From Streptomyces sclerotialus (GTDB lineage: Bacteria > Actinomycetota > Actinomycetes > Streptomycetales > Streptomycetaceae): DNA of 64,000 nt. Position numbers and translations under genes: made by a program. The stretch lies in contig JODX01000016.1 in NCBI GenBank assembly GCA_000719105.1, positions 109,707 to 173,706 on the forward strand, in the 5' to 3' direction. Of this stretch, positions 9,238-20,762 are shown in pieces. The stretch's first letter is position 1. Each line of letters opens with the position of its first letter. The notes under the pieces were generated by a model that was given only the letters and a program-made list of their open reading frames with translations, searched no databases and was not told the origin of the DNA.

Positions 9238-10164
9238 TCAGTACTCCAGCCGCTCGCGCCGGCCCAGCTTCATCACGATGGCCGCGAAGGCCAGCGTGAC
9301 GACGAGCAGGGCGACGCCGATGGTGGTGGCGTAGGCGGCCTGACCGTCGCGGAAGGCCTTCTGGTAGACGTACAGGACCATCACGGTGGTCGAGTAGTCG
9401 GGGCCGCCGGGCCCGGTCGTCATGATCTGCACGACTGCGAACGACTCGGCGCCCAGGGCGAGGATGCCCATGTAGACCCAGCCGGACTGCACGGTGTCCC
9501 ACAGCAGCGGCAGGGTGACCTTGAAGAACGTGGTGGCGCGGCCCGCGCCGTCCAGCAGCGCGGCCTCGTAGAGGTCCGCCGGGATGGAGGCCATGCCCGC
9601 GGAGAAGAGGACCACGAAGAAGCCGACCGTCGACCAGACCAGCACCGCCATCACGCACCACAGCGCCAGGTCCGGGTCGCCCAGCCACAGCGGCTGCACA
9701 CCGTCGAGGCCGACCGCGCGCAGCGCCGAGTTGATCGCTCCGCTGTTCGGGTTGTACGCGAAGGCGAACAGCAGGGCGACGATCGCGATCGACAGCACCT
9801 GCGGGAAGAAGTAGACGATCTTGTAGAAGGCGGAGCCGCGGACACCGCTGATCACGGGACCGCCCCGGCGACGCCGGCCACCGACATTGATCATGAAGGC
9901 GAAGAACAGCGCCAGACCGAGCGTCACCAGCGGCAGCAGCACCGCGAACAGCAGGCTGTGCTGGAGCGACTTCCAGAAGACCTCGTCCTCGAGCATCCGC
10001 TCGTAGTTGCCGAAGCCGATCATCCTGAACTCGGGACTCAGGCCGGTCCAGTCCGTGAACGAGTAGTAGATGGACTGGATGAACGGCCAGATGACGAAGA
10101 GCGCGTACAGCCCCAGGGGGACCGTCAGGAACCCCACGATGAACCGGTACTTGCCGTGCTGCAT
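9238..10164 (-). CDS. ngcF: Carbohydrate ABC transporter permease, MalF type (NgcF-like)
   Basis: First permease of the CUT1 importer, 308 residues with six TM segments. The EAA loop is EAALLDGAGRATTFFKVTLPLL. A Gly/Arg-rich cytoplasmic insertion (GGRRRRGGPVISGVRG, about 96-111) precedes the fourth hydrophobic segment. ATG start at 10164. It follows the binding-protein gene after a repeat-filled gap and is almost contiguous with the second permease. With the binding protein it would form an uptake system for N-acetylglucosamine and/or N,N'-diacetylchitobiose, by similarity in organisation to NgcEFG. Confidence 0.88.
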   Translation of the reverse strand: MQHGKYRFIVGFLTVPLGLYALFVIWPFIQSIYYSFTDWTGLSPEFRMIGFGNYERMLEDEVFWKSLQHSLLFAVLLPLVTLGLALFFAFMINVGGRRRRGGPVISGVRGSAFYKIVYFFPQVLSIAIVALLFAFAYNPNSGAINSALRAVGLDGVQPLWLGDPDLALWCVMAVLVWSTVGFFVVLFSAGMASIPADLYEAALLDGAGRATTFFKVTLPLLWDTVQSGWVYMGILALGAESFAVVQIMTTGPGGPDYSTTVMVLYVYQKAFRDGQAAYATTIGVALLVVTLAFAAIVMKLGRRERLEY

Positions 10165-10262
10165 TGCTACCGACCCCGATCTGCGCGCGGGCGGCGCCGC
10201 CGGGGCCCGTCCGGCGCGGGCGGGGAAGACGGCGCCGGACAGGCCCTGAAGGCACGTCCTCA

Positions 10263-10372
10263 GTGGTGCGTGCTCACGTGCTTGCTCGCTGGTGCTTGTT
10301 CACTGCTGCGTACTCACTGGTGCGTAGTCACCGGGGTGCATACCCACTCGTGCGTACTCACTGGTGCTTGTA
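10263..10372. repeat. Degenerate ~14-bp tandem repeats between ngcE and ngcF
   Basis: Seven or eight imperfect copies of a 13-16-bp unit resembling TGGTGCGTACTCAC fill most of the gap and run into the last codons of the binding-protein gene, whose C-terminal KHYKHQ and stop codon are themselves one unit. No gene is seen in the gap. Confidence 0.65.
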
Positions 10373-11812
10373 GTGCTTGATCGAATCGTCCTTGGCCGCC
10401 TCGTCCGCGAAGCCCTGGATCTTCTTGATGGCCTCGGCCGGGGTGATGCGGCCGGCCATCATCTCGCCGAGCCCGGCGACACCGATCCGCTCCTTCTGGA
10501 GCTGGACGTACCAGTCCTGGATGCGCGGGTTCACCACGTTGTCCCCGGCCTTCTCCAGCGCCGCGACCCCGCCCTGCAGGCCCGGGGTGAGGGTGATGCC
10601 CTCCGTACCGCCGTTGTAAGCGGTCAGCGACTTCACCTTGCCGGTGAAGTTCTTCGAGGACGCCTCGCTGAGCATGATGCGGAGCTGCTCCATGCCGCCC
10701 GCGCCGTTCTTCGCCTTGGCCGGGACGATGAAGGGCTCGCCGCCGGAGGCCCAGATGGTGCCGAAGGGCAGCTTGTCGGAGCTGTCCAGGCCGGTGGGCG
10801 CGGAGACGGTGAGGGCGAAGTCGGCCGGGATGACCTTCGCGGACTCGTTCTCCACCCAGGAGCCGTTGGGAAGGAACAGCGCCTTGCCCTCGGCCCAGGC
10901 GGTCTGCGACTGGATGTGGTCCAGGCCCGGGGTGCCCTTGAGGACGTACCCCTTCTGCTGGAGCTCGTAGTAGGCCTCGAAACAGGCCTTGACCGCCGGG
11001 TGCTTCCAGGCGTTCGGCTCCAGGTTGTCGATGGCGTCGAGGACCTCGCGGCCGCCGACCTTGGCGATCATCGGGTAGAGCGAGAAGGGGATGTAGTACG
11101 GGTACTTGCCCGCGTACGTCCAGCCCGCCATGCCCTTCTTCTTCGCCTTCGCACAGACGGCGAGCATCTGGTCCCAGGTCTCGGGGTACTGCTCGTCCAG
11201 CGAGTCCAGGGCCTTCTGCGAGTACCAGACGCCGTAGACCGTGTAGGCGTAGTACAGGATCCAGACCTTCTCGCCGTCGAACTGGCCCATCTCCACGATG
11301 CCGGGGCGCAGCGTGTCCCGGACCTTCTTGTCCGGATCGTCGTACGAGGGTGCGTCCAGCAGCGGGGTGAGGTCGGCGAGCTGGTCCTTGCCGACCAGGA
11401 CGCCCATGTCCATCTGCTCGGCGCCGGAGTTGTCGATCAGGTCGGGCGGGGTGCCCTGGTTGAAGCGCGGCTGGAGCGTGGACTGGATCTTCTGGGTGGC
11501 GGAGAACTTCACCGTGGCGTCGGGGAAGGCCTTCTCGTACACCTTCACGGCGTCCTCGGCGTACTCCTTGCCGAAGCCGCCGTCGAACAGGACGAACTCC
11601 ATCTGGGCGCTGTCGTTGACGGCGAGGGGGTTCTTGGCGGTCTTCTTGCCCGCCTCGGCCTTCCCCTCCTCGTCACCGCCCCCGCCGCTCGCACAGGCGG
11701 ACAGGAAGCTCATCGTGGGGACGGAGATCAGGCCCAGCGCGGCGGAGCGCTTGATCAGATCGCGGCGGCCGACACCCTCGGCACCGTGGTTCTCGGCGGT
11801 AGTGGATCCCAT
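10358..11812 (-). CDS. ngcE: Carbohydrate-binding lipoprotein, NgcE type (GlcNAc/diacetylchitobiose)
   Basis: Extracytoplasmic solute-binding protein of the CUT1 class, 484 residues. The N-terminus carries a twin-arginine-like stretch GRRDLIKRSAALG before a hydrophobic region and lipobox LSAC, so Tat export with lipidation is likely. The mature part has MEFVLFDGGFGKEYAEDAVKVYEKAFPDATVKF and an aromatic-rich centre (WILYYAYTVYGVWY, GWTYAGKYPYYIPF) typical of NgcE-type binding proteins. ATG at 11812 is preferred over a TTG 6 nt earlier because GAGGA lies 7 nt before the ATG. It heads the operon with two permeases. The specificity is inferred from family and context. Confidence 0.88.
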   Translation of the reverse strand: MGSTTAENHGAEGVGRRDLIKRSAALGLISVPTMSFLSACASGGGGDEEGKAEAGKKTAKNPLAVNDSAQMEFVLFDGGFGKEYAEDAVKVYEKAFPDATVKFSATQKIQSTLQPRFNQGTPPDLIDNSGAEQMDMGVLVGKDQLADLTPLLDAPSYDDPDKKVRDTLRPGIVEMGQFDGEKVWILYYAYTVYGVWYSQKALDSLDEQYPETWDQMLAVCAKAKKKGMAGWTYAGKYPYYIPFSLYPMIAKVGGREVLDAIDNLEPNAWKHPAVKACFEAYYELQQKGYVLKGTPGLDHIQSQTAWAEGKALFLPNGSWVENESAKVIPADFALTVSAPTGLDSSDKLPFGTIWASGGEPFIVPAKAKNGAGGMEQLRIMLSEASSKNFTGKVKSLTAYNGGTEGITLTPGLQGGVAALEKAGDNVVNPRIQDWYVQLQKERIGVAGLGEMMAGRITPAEAIKKIQGFADEAAKDDSIKHYKHQ

Positions 11813-12040
11813 GCTCAAGTCCTCGCTTTCCCTAGGACTCAGGCGGTGAACCGGATCCTCCCCGGCACCGCGGTCGGTTCAAGCTGGGGTCGTGCGGTGA
11901 GCGTGCGTCAAGCGTGCTTGAGGGATTCAACCGGGGCGGGACGGCGGTGGGCGTGTGTGACACGTTCACACGTCCGCAGCCGTCCGGGATTTCCCCCGGA
12001 CCGTGCCTGTCCACAGCAGTCGGACGACTAGGCGGACGCG

Positions 12041-12056
12041 ACAGGTATAGTCCAGT
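12041..12056 (-). promoter_or_regulatory. DasR-like operator (dre) candidate upstream of ngcE
   Basis: On the minus strand the site reads ACTGGACTATACCTGT. It matches 13 of 16 positions of the GntR-type DasR consensus A(C/G)TGGTCTAGACCA(C/G)T. It lies about 230 bp upstream of ngcE, in a 535-bp gap without genes. The match is by eye; DasR control of chitin-sugar uptake is known in Streptomyces. Confidence 0.4.
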
Positions 12057-12241
12057 TCCCGCCAGCGGATCAACATCGATTGCAAGGTTGGCCGTGGGTC
12101 TTTTCCGAGTTGAGACCTCGCGGAAATATGTGCCGGGCGCACCCCGTACGGGCGAAGATCGACACCACTCCGGCCCCGTTCGGCGTGGGTTCTACGGTAC
12201 GGAACGCGCCACGAAGGCCCCGGATGCCTCACTCAACACCC

Positions 12242-12271
12242 TTGACAGCGCCTGCCACTTGAACCCCTACT
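12242..12271 (+). promoter_or_regulatory. Putative promoter of the GH92 gene
   Basis: TTGACA (12242-12247) and CCTACT (12266-12271) are separated by 18 bp, a plausible vegetative promoter. Transcription would begin near 12278, placing the palindrome at 12291-12302 just inside the transcript. Confidence 0.45.
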
Positions 12272-12290
12272 GGTGCTTGCGCAGCAAGTT

Positions 12291-12302
12291 GACAACGTTG
12301 TC
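12291..12302. promoter_or_regulatory. LacI-family-type operator GACAACGTTGTC
   Basis: A perfect 12-bp palindrome with a central CG, the usual form of LacI/GalR-family operators in actinomycetes. It lies 46 bp before the GH92 start and just after the inferred promoter, a position suited to repression. No LacI-family gene is in the window, so the regulator must be elsewhere. Confidence 0.6.
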
Positions 12303-12347
12303 CGATTCTGATCGTCAGCGATCAGGCGCAGAAAGGGTGCTCGCAGT

Positions 12348-15300
12348 ATGCGGCACAGATGGGGTTCCACGGCGGCGCTCGGCGCCGCCGCGTTCGCACT
12401 GGTGCTGGCCTCGCAGGGAGCGGCGGTCGCGCTGCCGTCCCGGGCACCGGCCGCGGACCAGGAGTTCGCTTCCTCCTTCGAGACGGACGATCCGGCACCG
12501 GACTGGCTCAACACCGTCGACACCGCACCGGACGGCTCGAAGCGGGCCTCCGGCGTGGACGGCGGCCACAGCAGCGGCATCCCCGGCAATGTGACCGACC
12601 ACGTCACGGACGTCCGGGCCAATGGCGAGAACGCGGGCGCGGGCGAGGTGAAGGAGAACCTCGTCGACGGCGAACCGAGCAGCAAATGGCTGACCTTCGA
12701 GCCCACCGGCTGGGTGGAGTTCGACCTCGACGCCCCGGCGAAGGTGGTGACGTACGCGCTGACGTCGGCCAACGACCACGCCGAGCGGGACCCGAGGGAC
12801 TGGGTCCTCAAGGGCTCGGCGGACGGTGAGGACTGGACGGTCCTCGACACCCGCACCGGCGAGTCCTTCCCCGAGCGGTTCCAGACGAGGACGTACGACC
12901 TGACCGCACCCGCCGAGTACCGGCACTTCCGCCTGGAGATCACCCGGAACAACGGCGCGTCCGACGCCACCCAGCTCGCCGACGTGCAGTTCGCCACGGG
13001 CGGCGGCGAGACCGAACCGGTACCCCAGGACATGCTCTCGCTGGTCGACCGCGGCCCGGCCGGCTCGCCCACGGCCAAGGCGGGCGCGGGCTTCACCGGC
13101 AAGCGGGCGCTGCGCTACGCGGGCCGCCACACGGCGGACGGCCGGGCGTACTCGTACAACAAGGTCTTCGACGTGAACGTCGCCGTCGGCCGGAACACCG
13201 AGCTCGCCTACCGCGTCTTCCCGCAGATGGCGGACGGCGACCTGGACTACGACGCCACCAACGTCTCCGTCGACCTGGCCTTCACCGACGGCACGTACCT
13301 CAGCGACCTCCGCGCCACCGACCAGCACGGTTTCGCGCTGACGCCGCAGGGGCAGGGCGCGGCGAAGGTGCTGTACGTCAACCAGTGGAACAACGTCGAG
13401 TCGCGGATCGGCTCGGTGGCGGCCGGCAAGACCGTCGACCGCATCCTGGTGGCGTACGACTCGCCGAAGGGACCCGCGAAGTTCCGCGGCTGGATCGACG
13501 ACGTGGCGCTGCGCGTCGCGGCCCCCGAGAAGCCGAAGGCCCACCTGTCCGACTACGCGCTCACGACCCGCGGCACGAACTCCACGGGCAGCTTCTCGCG
13601 CGGCAACAACATACCGGCCACCGCGGTACCGCATGGCTTCAACTTCTGGACGCCGGTGACCAACGCCGGCTCCCTCAGCTGGCTGTACGACTACGCCCGC
13701 GCCAACAACGCGGACAACCTCCCCACCATCCAGGCCTTCAGCGCGAGCCACGAGCCGAGCCCCTGGATGGGCGACCGGCAGACCTTCCAGGTGATGCCGT
13801 CGGCGGCGTCCGGCACCCCGCCCACCGGGCGCACCGCCCGGGCACTCGCCTTCCGCCACGAGAACGAGACGGCGCGCCCGTACTACTACGGGGTGCGCTT
13901 CGAGAACGGCGTCAAGGCCGAGATGACGCCGACGGACCACGCGGCGGTCATGCGCTTCACCTACCCCGGCGACGACGCGAGCGTCCTCTTCGACAACGTC
14001 ACGGACCAGGCGGGCCTGACACTGAACGAGGAGAACGGCACCTTCACCGGCTACTCGGACGTGAAGTCCGGCCTGTCGACGGGCGCGACCCGGCTGTTCG
14101 TGTACGGCGAGTTCGACGCACCGGTCACGGACGGGGCCTCGTCGGGCGTCAAGGGCCACCTGCGCTTCGACGCGGGCGACGACCGCACGGTCACCCTGCG
14201 CCTCGCCACCTCGCTCATCAGCGTCGACCAGGCGAAGGACAACCTGCGCCAGGAGATCCCGGACGGCACGTCGTTCGAGAAGGTCAAGCAGCGGGCGCAG
14301 CGACAGTGGGACGAGCTCCTCGGCAAGGTCGAGGTGGAGGGCGCGACCCCGGACCAGCTCACGACCCTCTACTCGGGCCTGTACCGGCTCTACCTCTACC
14401 CGAACTCGGGCTTCGAGAAGGTCGACGGCACCTACAAGTACGCCTCCCCCTTCTCCCGGATGGAGAGCCAGGACACCCCGACGCACACCGGCGCGCAGAT
14501 CGTCGACGGCAAGGTGTACGTGAACAACGGCTTCTGGGACACGTACCGCACCACCTGGCCGGCGTACTCCTTCCTCACCCCGAAGAAGGCCGGTGAGCTG
14601 GTCGACGGCTTCGTGCAGCAGTACAAGGACGGCGGCTGGACGTCGCGCTGGTCCTCCCCCGGCTACGCGGACCTGATGACGGGCACCTCCTCGGACGTGG
14701 CGTTCGCGGACGCGTACGTGAAGGGGGTCGGCCTCGACGCGAAGGCCGCGTACGAGGCGGCGCTGAAGAACGCCACGGTGGTCCCGCCGTCCTCCGGCGT
14801 GGGCCGCAAGGGCATGGCCACCTCACCGTTCCTCGGCTACACGAGCACGGAGACCCACGAGGGCCTGTCATGGGCGCTGGAGGGCTTCCTCAACGACTAC
14901 GGCATCGCGCGGATGGGCCGGGCGCTGTACGAGAAGACCGGCGAGAAACGCTACAAGGAGGAGTCCGACTACTTCCTCGACCGCGCCCAGGACTACGTGA
15001 ACCTCTTCGACAAGGAGGCGGGCTTCTTCCAGGGCCGGAACGCGAAGGGCGACTGGCGGGTCGAGTCGTCGCAGTACGACCCGCGCGTGTGGGGCTACGA
15101 CTACACGGAGACCAACGGCTGGGGCTACGCCTTCACCGCCCCGCAGGACAGCCGGGGCCTCGCCAACCTCTACGGCGGCAGGAAGGGCCTCGCCGAGAAG
15201 CTGGACGAGTACTTCGCGACCCCCGAGACGGCGTCCCCGGAGTTCAAGGGCTCGTACGGCGGCGTCATCCACGAGATGACCGAGGCCCGCGACGTGCGGA

Positions 15301-16148
15301 TGGGCATGTACGGCCACTCCAACCAGGTCGCCCACCACGCGCTCTACATGTACGACGCGGCCGGGCAGCCCTGGAAGGCGCAGGAGAAGGTCCGCGAGGT
15401 GCTCTCCCGCCTCTACACCGGCAGCGAGATCGGCCAGGGCTACCACGGGGACGAGGACAACGGCGAGCAGTCGGCCTGGTACCTGTTCTCCGCGCTCGGC
15501 TTCTACCCGCTGGTGATGGGCAGCGGCGAGTACGCCATCGGCTCCCCGCTCTTCAAGAAGGCGACGGTCCACCTGGAGAACGGCCGGGACCTGGTGGTGA
15601 AGGCCCCGAAGAACAGCGCGAGGAACATCTACGTGCAGGGCCTGAAGGTCAACGGCAAGAAGTGGACGTCGACCGCGCTGCCGCACGCGGTGGTCGCGCG
15701 CGGCGGGGTGCTGGAGTTCGACATGGGCCCGGAGCCGTCGTCGTGGGGCACGGGCAAGAAGGCGGCGCCCGTCTCGATCACACAGGACGACGAGGTGCCG
15801 GCACCCCGCTCGGATGCGCTGAAGGGCGAGGGCGCCCTCTTCGACGACACCTCGGCGACCGACGCGACCGTCACGTCCTCCGTCGACCTCCCGGTCTCCG
15901 AGCGCACGAAGGCCGTCCAGTACACACTGACGTCGTCCACGGACCGGACGAAGGCGCCGGCCGGCTGGACGCTCCAGGGCTCGAAGAACGGCACGTCCTG
16001 GAAGACCCTCGACGAGCGCTCGGGCGAGTCCTTCGCCTGGGACCGGCAGACGCGTGCGTTCTCGGTCGCGAAGCCGGGCGCGTACCAGTACTACCGGCTG
16101 GTGCTGTCGGGTGAGGGGACGCTGGCGGAGGTGGAGCTGCTGGGCTGA
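12348..16148 (+). CDS. Secreted GH92 alpha-mannosidase with galactose-binding-like domains
   Basis: Exported glycoside hydrolase, 1266 residues. A signal peptide (about 1-32) is followed by an F5/8-type-C-like discoidin domain (about 75-220, including GWVEFDLDAPAKVVTYALTS and DWVLKGSADGEDWTVLDTRTGE), a beta domain, the GH92 N-domain from about 395, the (alpha/alpha)6 catalytic domain with FWDTYRTTWPAYSFLTP and the GYHGDEDNGEQSAWY acid/base region, and a second discoidin-like domain at the C-terminus (about 1145-1266) repeating the pattern GWTLQGSKNGTSWKTLDERSGE. GH92 enzymes are calcium-dependent exo-alpha-mannosidases acting on N-glycans or mannans. GAAAGGG lies upstream of the ATG. It is a single gene with its own operator and terminator, next to sugar importers. 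Confidence 0.93.
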   Translation: MRHRWGSTAALGAAAFALVLASQGAAVALPSRAPAADQEFASSFETDDPAPDWLNTVDTAPDGSKRASGVDGGHSSGIPGNVTDHVTDVRANGENAGAGEVKENLVDGEPSSKWLTFEPTGWVEFDLDAPAKVVTYALTSANDHAERDPRDWVLKGSADGEDWTVLDTRTGESFPERFQTRTYDLTAPAEYRHFRLEITRNNGASDATQLADVQFATGGGETEPVPQDMLSLVDRGPAGSPTAKAGAGFTGKRALRYAGRHTADGRAYSYNKVFDVNVAVGRNTELAYRVFPQMADGDLDYDATNVSVDLAFTDGTYLSDLRATDQHGFALTPQGQGAAKVLYVNQWNNVESRIGSVAAGKTVDRILVAYDSPKGPAKFRGWIDDVALRVAAPEKPKAHLSDYALTTRGTNSTGSFSRGNNIPATAVPHGFNFWTPVTNAGSLSWLYDYARANNADNLPTIQAFSASHEPSPWMGDRQTFQVMPSAASGTPPTGRTARALAFRHENETARPYYYGVRFENGVKAEMTPTDHAAVMRFTYPGDDASVLFDNVTDQAGLTLNEENGTFTGYSDVKSGLSTGATRLFVYGEFDAPVTDGASSGVKGHLRFDAGDDRTVTLRLATSLISVDQAKDNLRQEIPDGTSFEKVKQRAQRQWDELLGKVEVEGATPDQLTTLYSGLYRLYLYPNSGFEKVDGTYKYASPFSRMESQDTPTHTGAQIVDGKVYVNNGFWDTYRTTWPAYSFLTPKKAGELVDGFVQQYKDGGWTSRWSSPGYADLMTGTSSDVAFADAYVKGVGLDAKAAYEAALKNATVVPPSSGVGRKGMATSPFLGYTSTETHEGLSWALEGFLNDYGIARMGRALYEKTGEKRYKEESDYFLDRAQDYVNLFDKEAGFFQGRNAKGDWRVESSQYDPRVWGYDYTETNGWGYAFTAPQDSRGLANLYGGRKGLAEKLDEYFATPETASPEFKGSYGGVIHEMTEARDVRMGMYGHSNQVAHHALYMYDAAGQPWKAQEKVREVLSRLYTGSEIGQGYHGDEDNGEQSAWYLFSALGFYPLVMGSGEYAIGSPLFKKATVHLENGRDLVVKAPKNSARNIYVQGLKVNGKKWTSTALPHAVVARGGVLEFDMGPEPSSWGTGKKAAPVSITQDDEVPAPRSDALKGEGALFDDTSATDATVTSSVDLPVSERTKAVQYTLTSSTDRTKAPAGWTLQGSKNGTSWKTLDERSGESFAWDRQTRAFSVAKPGAYQYYRLVLSGEGTLAEVELLG

Positions 16149-16170
16149 TCCCGCTCTGTCTCCAGGGGCC

Positions 16171-16214
16171 GCGCCCCGGTTCTTCGGCTCACTACCGCCG
16201 AGGAGCCGGGGCGC
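16171..16214 (+). terminator. Terminator of the GH92 gene
   Basis: GCGCCCCGGTTC (16171-16182) pairs with GAGCCGGGGCGC (16203-16214) with one G-U wobble. The inner CTTCGGC/GCCGAGG arms extend the hairpin. It lies 22 bp after the stop codon. Confidence 0.75.
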
Positions 16215-16354
16215 AGCCGTCGACGTCCACCACAGGGGTTCGCAACAGTGGCGACAGCACGGCGCCCGCGTGCCTAGAATCCACGGCAGCATCGCGTGCC
16301 GGTCGCCGACTGGGTGAGGCATGGAGGTGCGGGACATGCCCGTGGAGGCATTCC

Positions 16355-16744
16355 TTGTCAGTACAGCTCAATCACACGATCGTCCACGCCCGGGACAACC
16401 GGGAGTCCGCCGAGTTCTTCGCGGACCTGCTGGGACTCGAAGTCGGCCCTGAGTGGGGCCCGTTCATCCCCGTCGACCTCGCCAATGGCGTCACCCTGGA
16501 CTTCGCCGCCATCCCCGAGGACAGGATCACACCACAGCACTATGCGTTCCTGGTCTCGGAGGCGGAGTTCGACGCCGCGTACGAGAAGATCCGGCAGCGC
16601 GGCCTCGCACACTGGGCCGATCCGCAGCAGAAGCAGCCTGATGAGATCAACCTCAACGACGGCGGCAAGGGCGTGTACTTCCTGGACCCGGCGGGGCATG
16701 CGATGGAGCTGATCACTGTGCCGTACGGCGGGTTTCCGGAGTAG
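16355..16744 (+). CDS. VOC-family (glyoxalase/bleomycin-resistance fold) protein
   Basis: Small cytoplasmic metal-binding-fold protein, 129 residues with two beta-alpha-beta-beta-beta modules: LNHTIVHARDNRESAEFFADLLGLEVG at the start and GKGVYFLDPAGHAMELITVPYG at the end. The three usual VOC metal ligands are recognisable as the His near residue 7, a His mid-protein (QHYAF) and the C-terminal Glu in AMELIT. TTG is chosen as start (16355) because GGAGG at 16344-16348 is 6 nt away and no ATG/GTG fits. The activity cannot be assigned; members include dioxygenases, lyases and resistance proteins. Confidence 0.83.
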   Translation: MSVQLNHTIVHARDNRESAEFFADLLGLEVGPEWGPFIPVDLANGVTLDFAAIPEDRITPQHYAFLVSEAEFDAAYEKIRQRGLAHWADPQQKQPDEINLNDGGKGVYFLDPAGHAMELITVPYGGFPE

Positions 16745-16861
16745 TGGGGACAGCGGCGACGTCAATGGCGAGCCGCTGGGACCTCACTTCGGGTGACGAT
16801 ACCGTCGTACACAAGACCACGGCGCGTACCCGCGTCCACACTCGCACCCATGGGAGCAGTG

Positions 16862-17464
16862 ATGACCTCACATCGGCAGGGGCGGGCCACCGAGGAGACC
16901 TGGATGTTCCCGCCGCAGGACGGCTGGACCTTCGACCAGGTCAAACACTTGGAGCTGCCCTTCGACTGGGAACTTGTGGACGGAGTGATCGTGGCTCGTG
17001 GGCAGACCATGTTCTGGCACAACCGGGTGCGGGACGGCATCGCGGACGCATTGAAAACCGCGCGCGCCGAGCCGTACTCGGTCGTCCTGGAGCAGTGCGT
17101 CATGCTCGACGACCGGAACACCCCGAAGCCCGATGTCATCGTGTTCGACCCCCGTGGACTCGACTTCTTCGAGATCGAGTGCGTACCGGTCGACAAGGTC
17201 GCCCTGGTCGTCGAGGTCGTCTCCCCCGGCTCCCGCCAGGACGACCGCGTGCGCAAACCCGCCCTCTTCGCCGAGGCCAAGGTAGCCTGCTACTGGCGCG
17301 TCGAGCTCGACCGGGACAACCGTCTCGCGGTGCACGAGTACTGGCAGCATGCCGAGACCCGGACGTACATCCCCGCTCCCATGCACCCCGTGCACCACGA
17401 CAAGCTGAGCACCGAGCTCCCGTTCCACGTCGAGATCGATCTCGCCGCGCTGCTGGAGTTCTGA
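16862..17464 (+). CDS. Uma2-family restriction-endonuclease-fold protein
   Basis: 200-residue member of the Uma2/DUF820 family of PD-(D/E)XK nuclease-fold proteins, abundant and functionally obscure in Streptomyces and cyanobacteria. The conserved order is visible: WELVDGVIV, a mid region ending in PKPDVIVFD, then VALVVEVVSPGSRQDDRVRKPALFAEAKVACYWRVEL, carrying the catalytic D...E...K residues. ATG at 16862 is chosen because GGGAG lies 5 nt upstream; an upstream in-frame extension has no ribosome site. It converges on aconitase across a strong shared terminator. Confidence 0.85.
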   Translation: MTSHRQGRATEETWMFPPQDGWTFDQVKHLELPFDWELVDGVIVARGQTMFWHNRVRDGIADALKTARAEPYSVVLEQCVMLDDRNTPKPDVIVFDPRGLDFFEIECVPVDKVALVVEVVSPGSRQDDRVRKPALFAEAKVACYWRVELDRDNRLAVHEYWQHAETRTYIPAPMHPVHHDKLSTELPFHVEIDLAALLEF

Positions 17465-17492
17465 CGGCCCGCTGACGGCGGGAGGACAGCAG

Positions 17493-17535
17493 GAGGGCCG
17501 CGTCCCGGCGGGCACCCCGCCGGGACGCGGCCCTC
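17493..17535. terminator. Bidirectional terminator between the Uma2 gene and acnA
   Basis: A perfect 20-bp inverted repeat (17493-17512 with 17516-17535) closed by a 3-nt CAC loop, between two convergent genes. It is the strongest hairpin noticed in the window. Confidence 0.88.
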
Positions 17536-17554
17536 AGCCGCTCACCGCTGCCGC

Positions 17555-20362
<2,808 letters not shown>

Positions 20363-20415
20363 GTAACCCTTACCGCCAACGATGTCGGCGTGCGGCTTCG
20401 GTGCGCCTCGGCAGA

Positions 20416-20433
20416 TATCTCGATGTCGAGATA
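20416..20433. promoter_or_regulatory. TamR/HucR-type 8-2-8 palindrome upstream of acnA
   Basis: TATCTCGA-TG-TCGAGATA is a perfect 8-bp inverted repeat around a 2-nt centre, 138 bp upstream of acnA. The geometry and the central GATGTC match operators of the urate-responsive-type MarR subfamily (the HucR site has the same 8-2-8 form). TamR of S. coelicolor, a member of that subfamily, is known to control aconitase. The regulator gene is not in this window. Confidence 0.55.
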
Positions 20434-20542
20434 ACTCTAGTACATAGGGGCGGGCAGGTCATGCCCGGACCCCTCGGCATGCCCGAAGATGTCGGCATGC
20501 ACCTGGACGGCACACCGATCGGCCACTGGAGGCCGGCCTGCC

Positions 20543-20583
20543 GGAGGTGCGGGCGGAGGTGCGGGCGGAGGTGCACGCGGAGG
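20543..20583. repeat. 12-bp tandem repeat (about 3.4 copies)
   Basis: GGAGGTGCGGGC occurs twice exactly (20543-20566), then once with changes, then as a partial copy. It lies in the otherwise gene-free stretch between acnA and the DUF4236 gene. Confidence 0.7.
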
Positions 20584-20762
20584 GCGGAGGTCACCCGCCA
20601 CCGCTACACCGTCACCCCCGCCGTACCACCGCACCGCCGTACGGAACGGAGGCGGGAACGACCACCACCTTCCGGAATGCGCTTGAATTCGCCCATCAAT
20701 ACGCCAAGTTGGGGTAACCGGGAGTGCAGAACACGCTCCCACCACCCCCGGAAGGAGGCATC

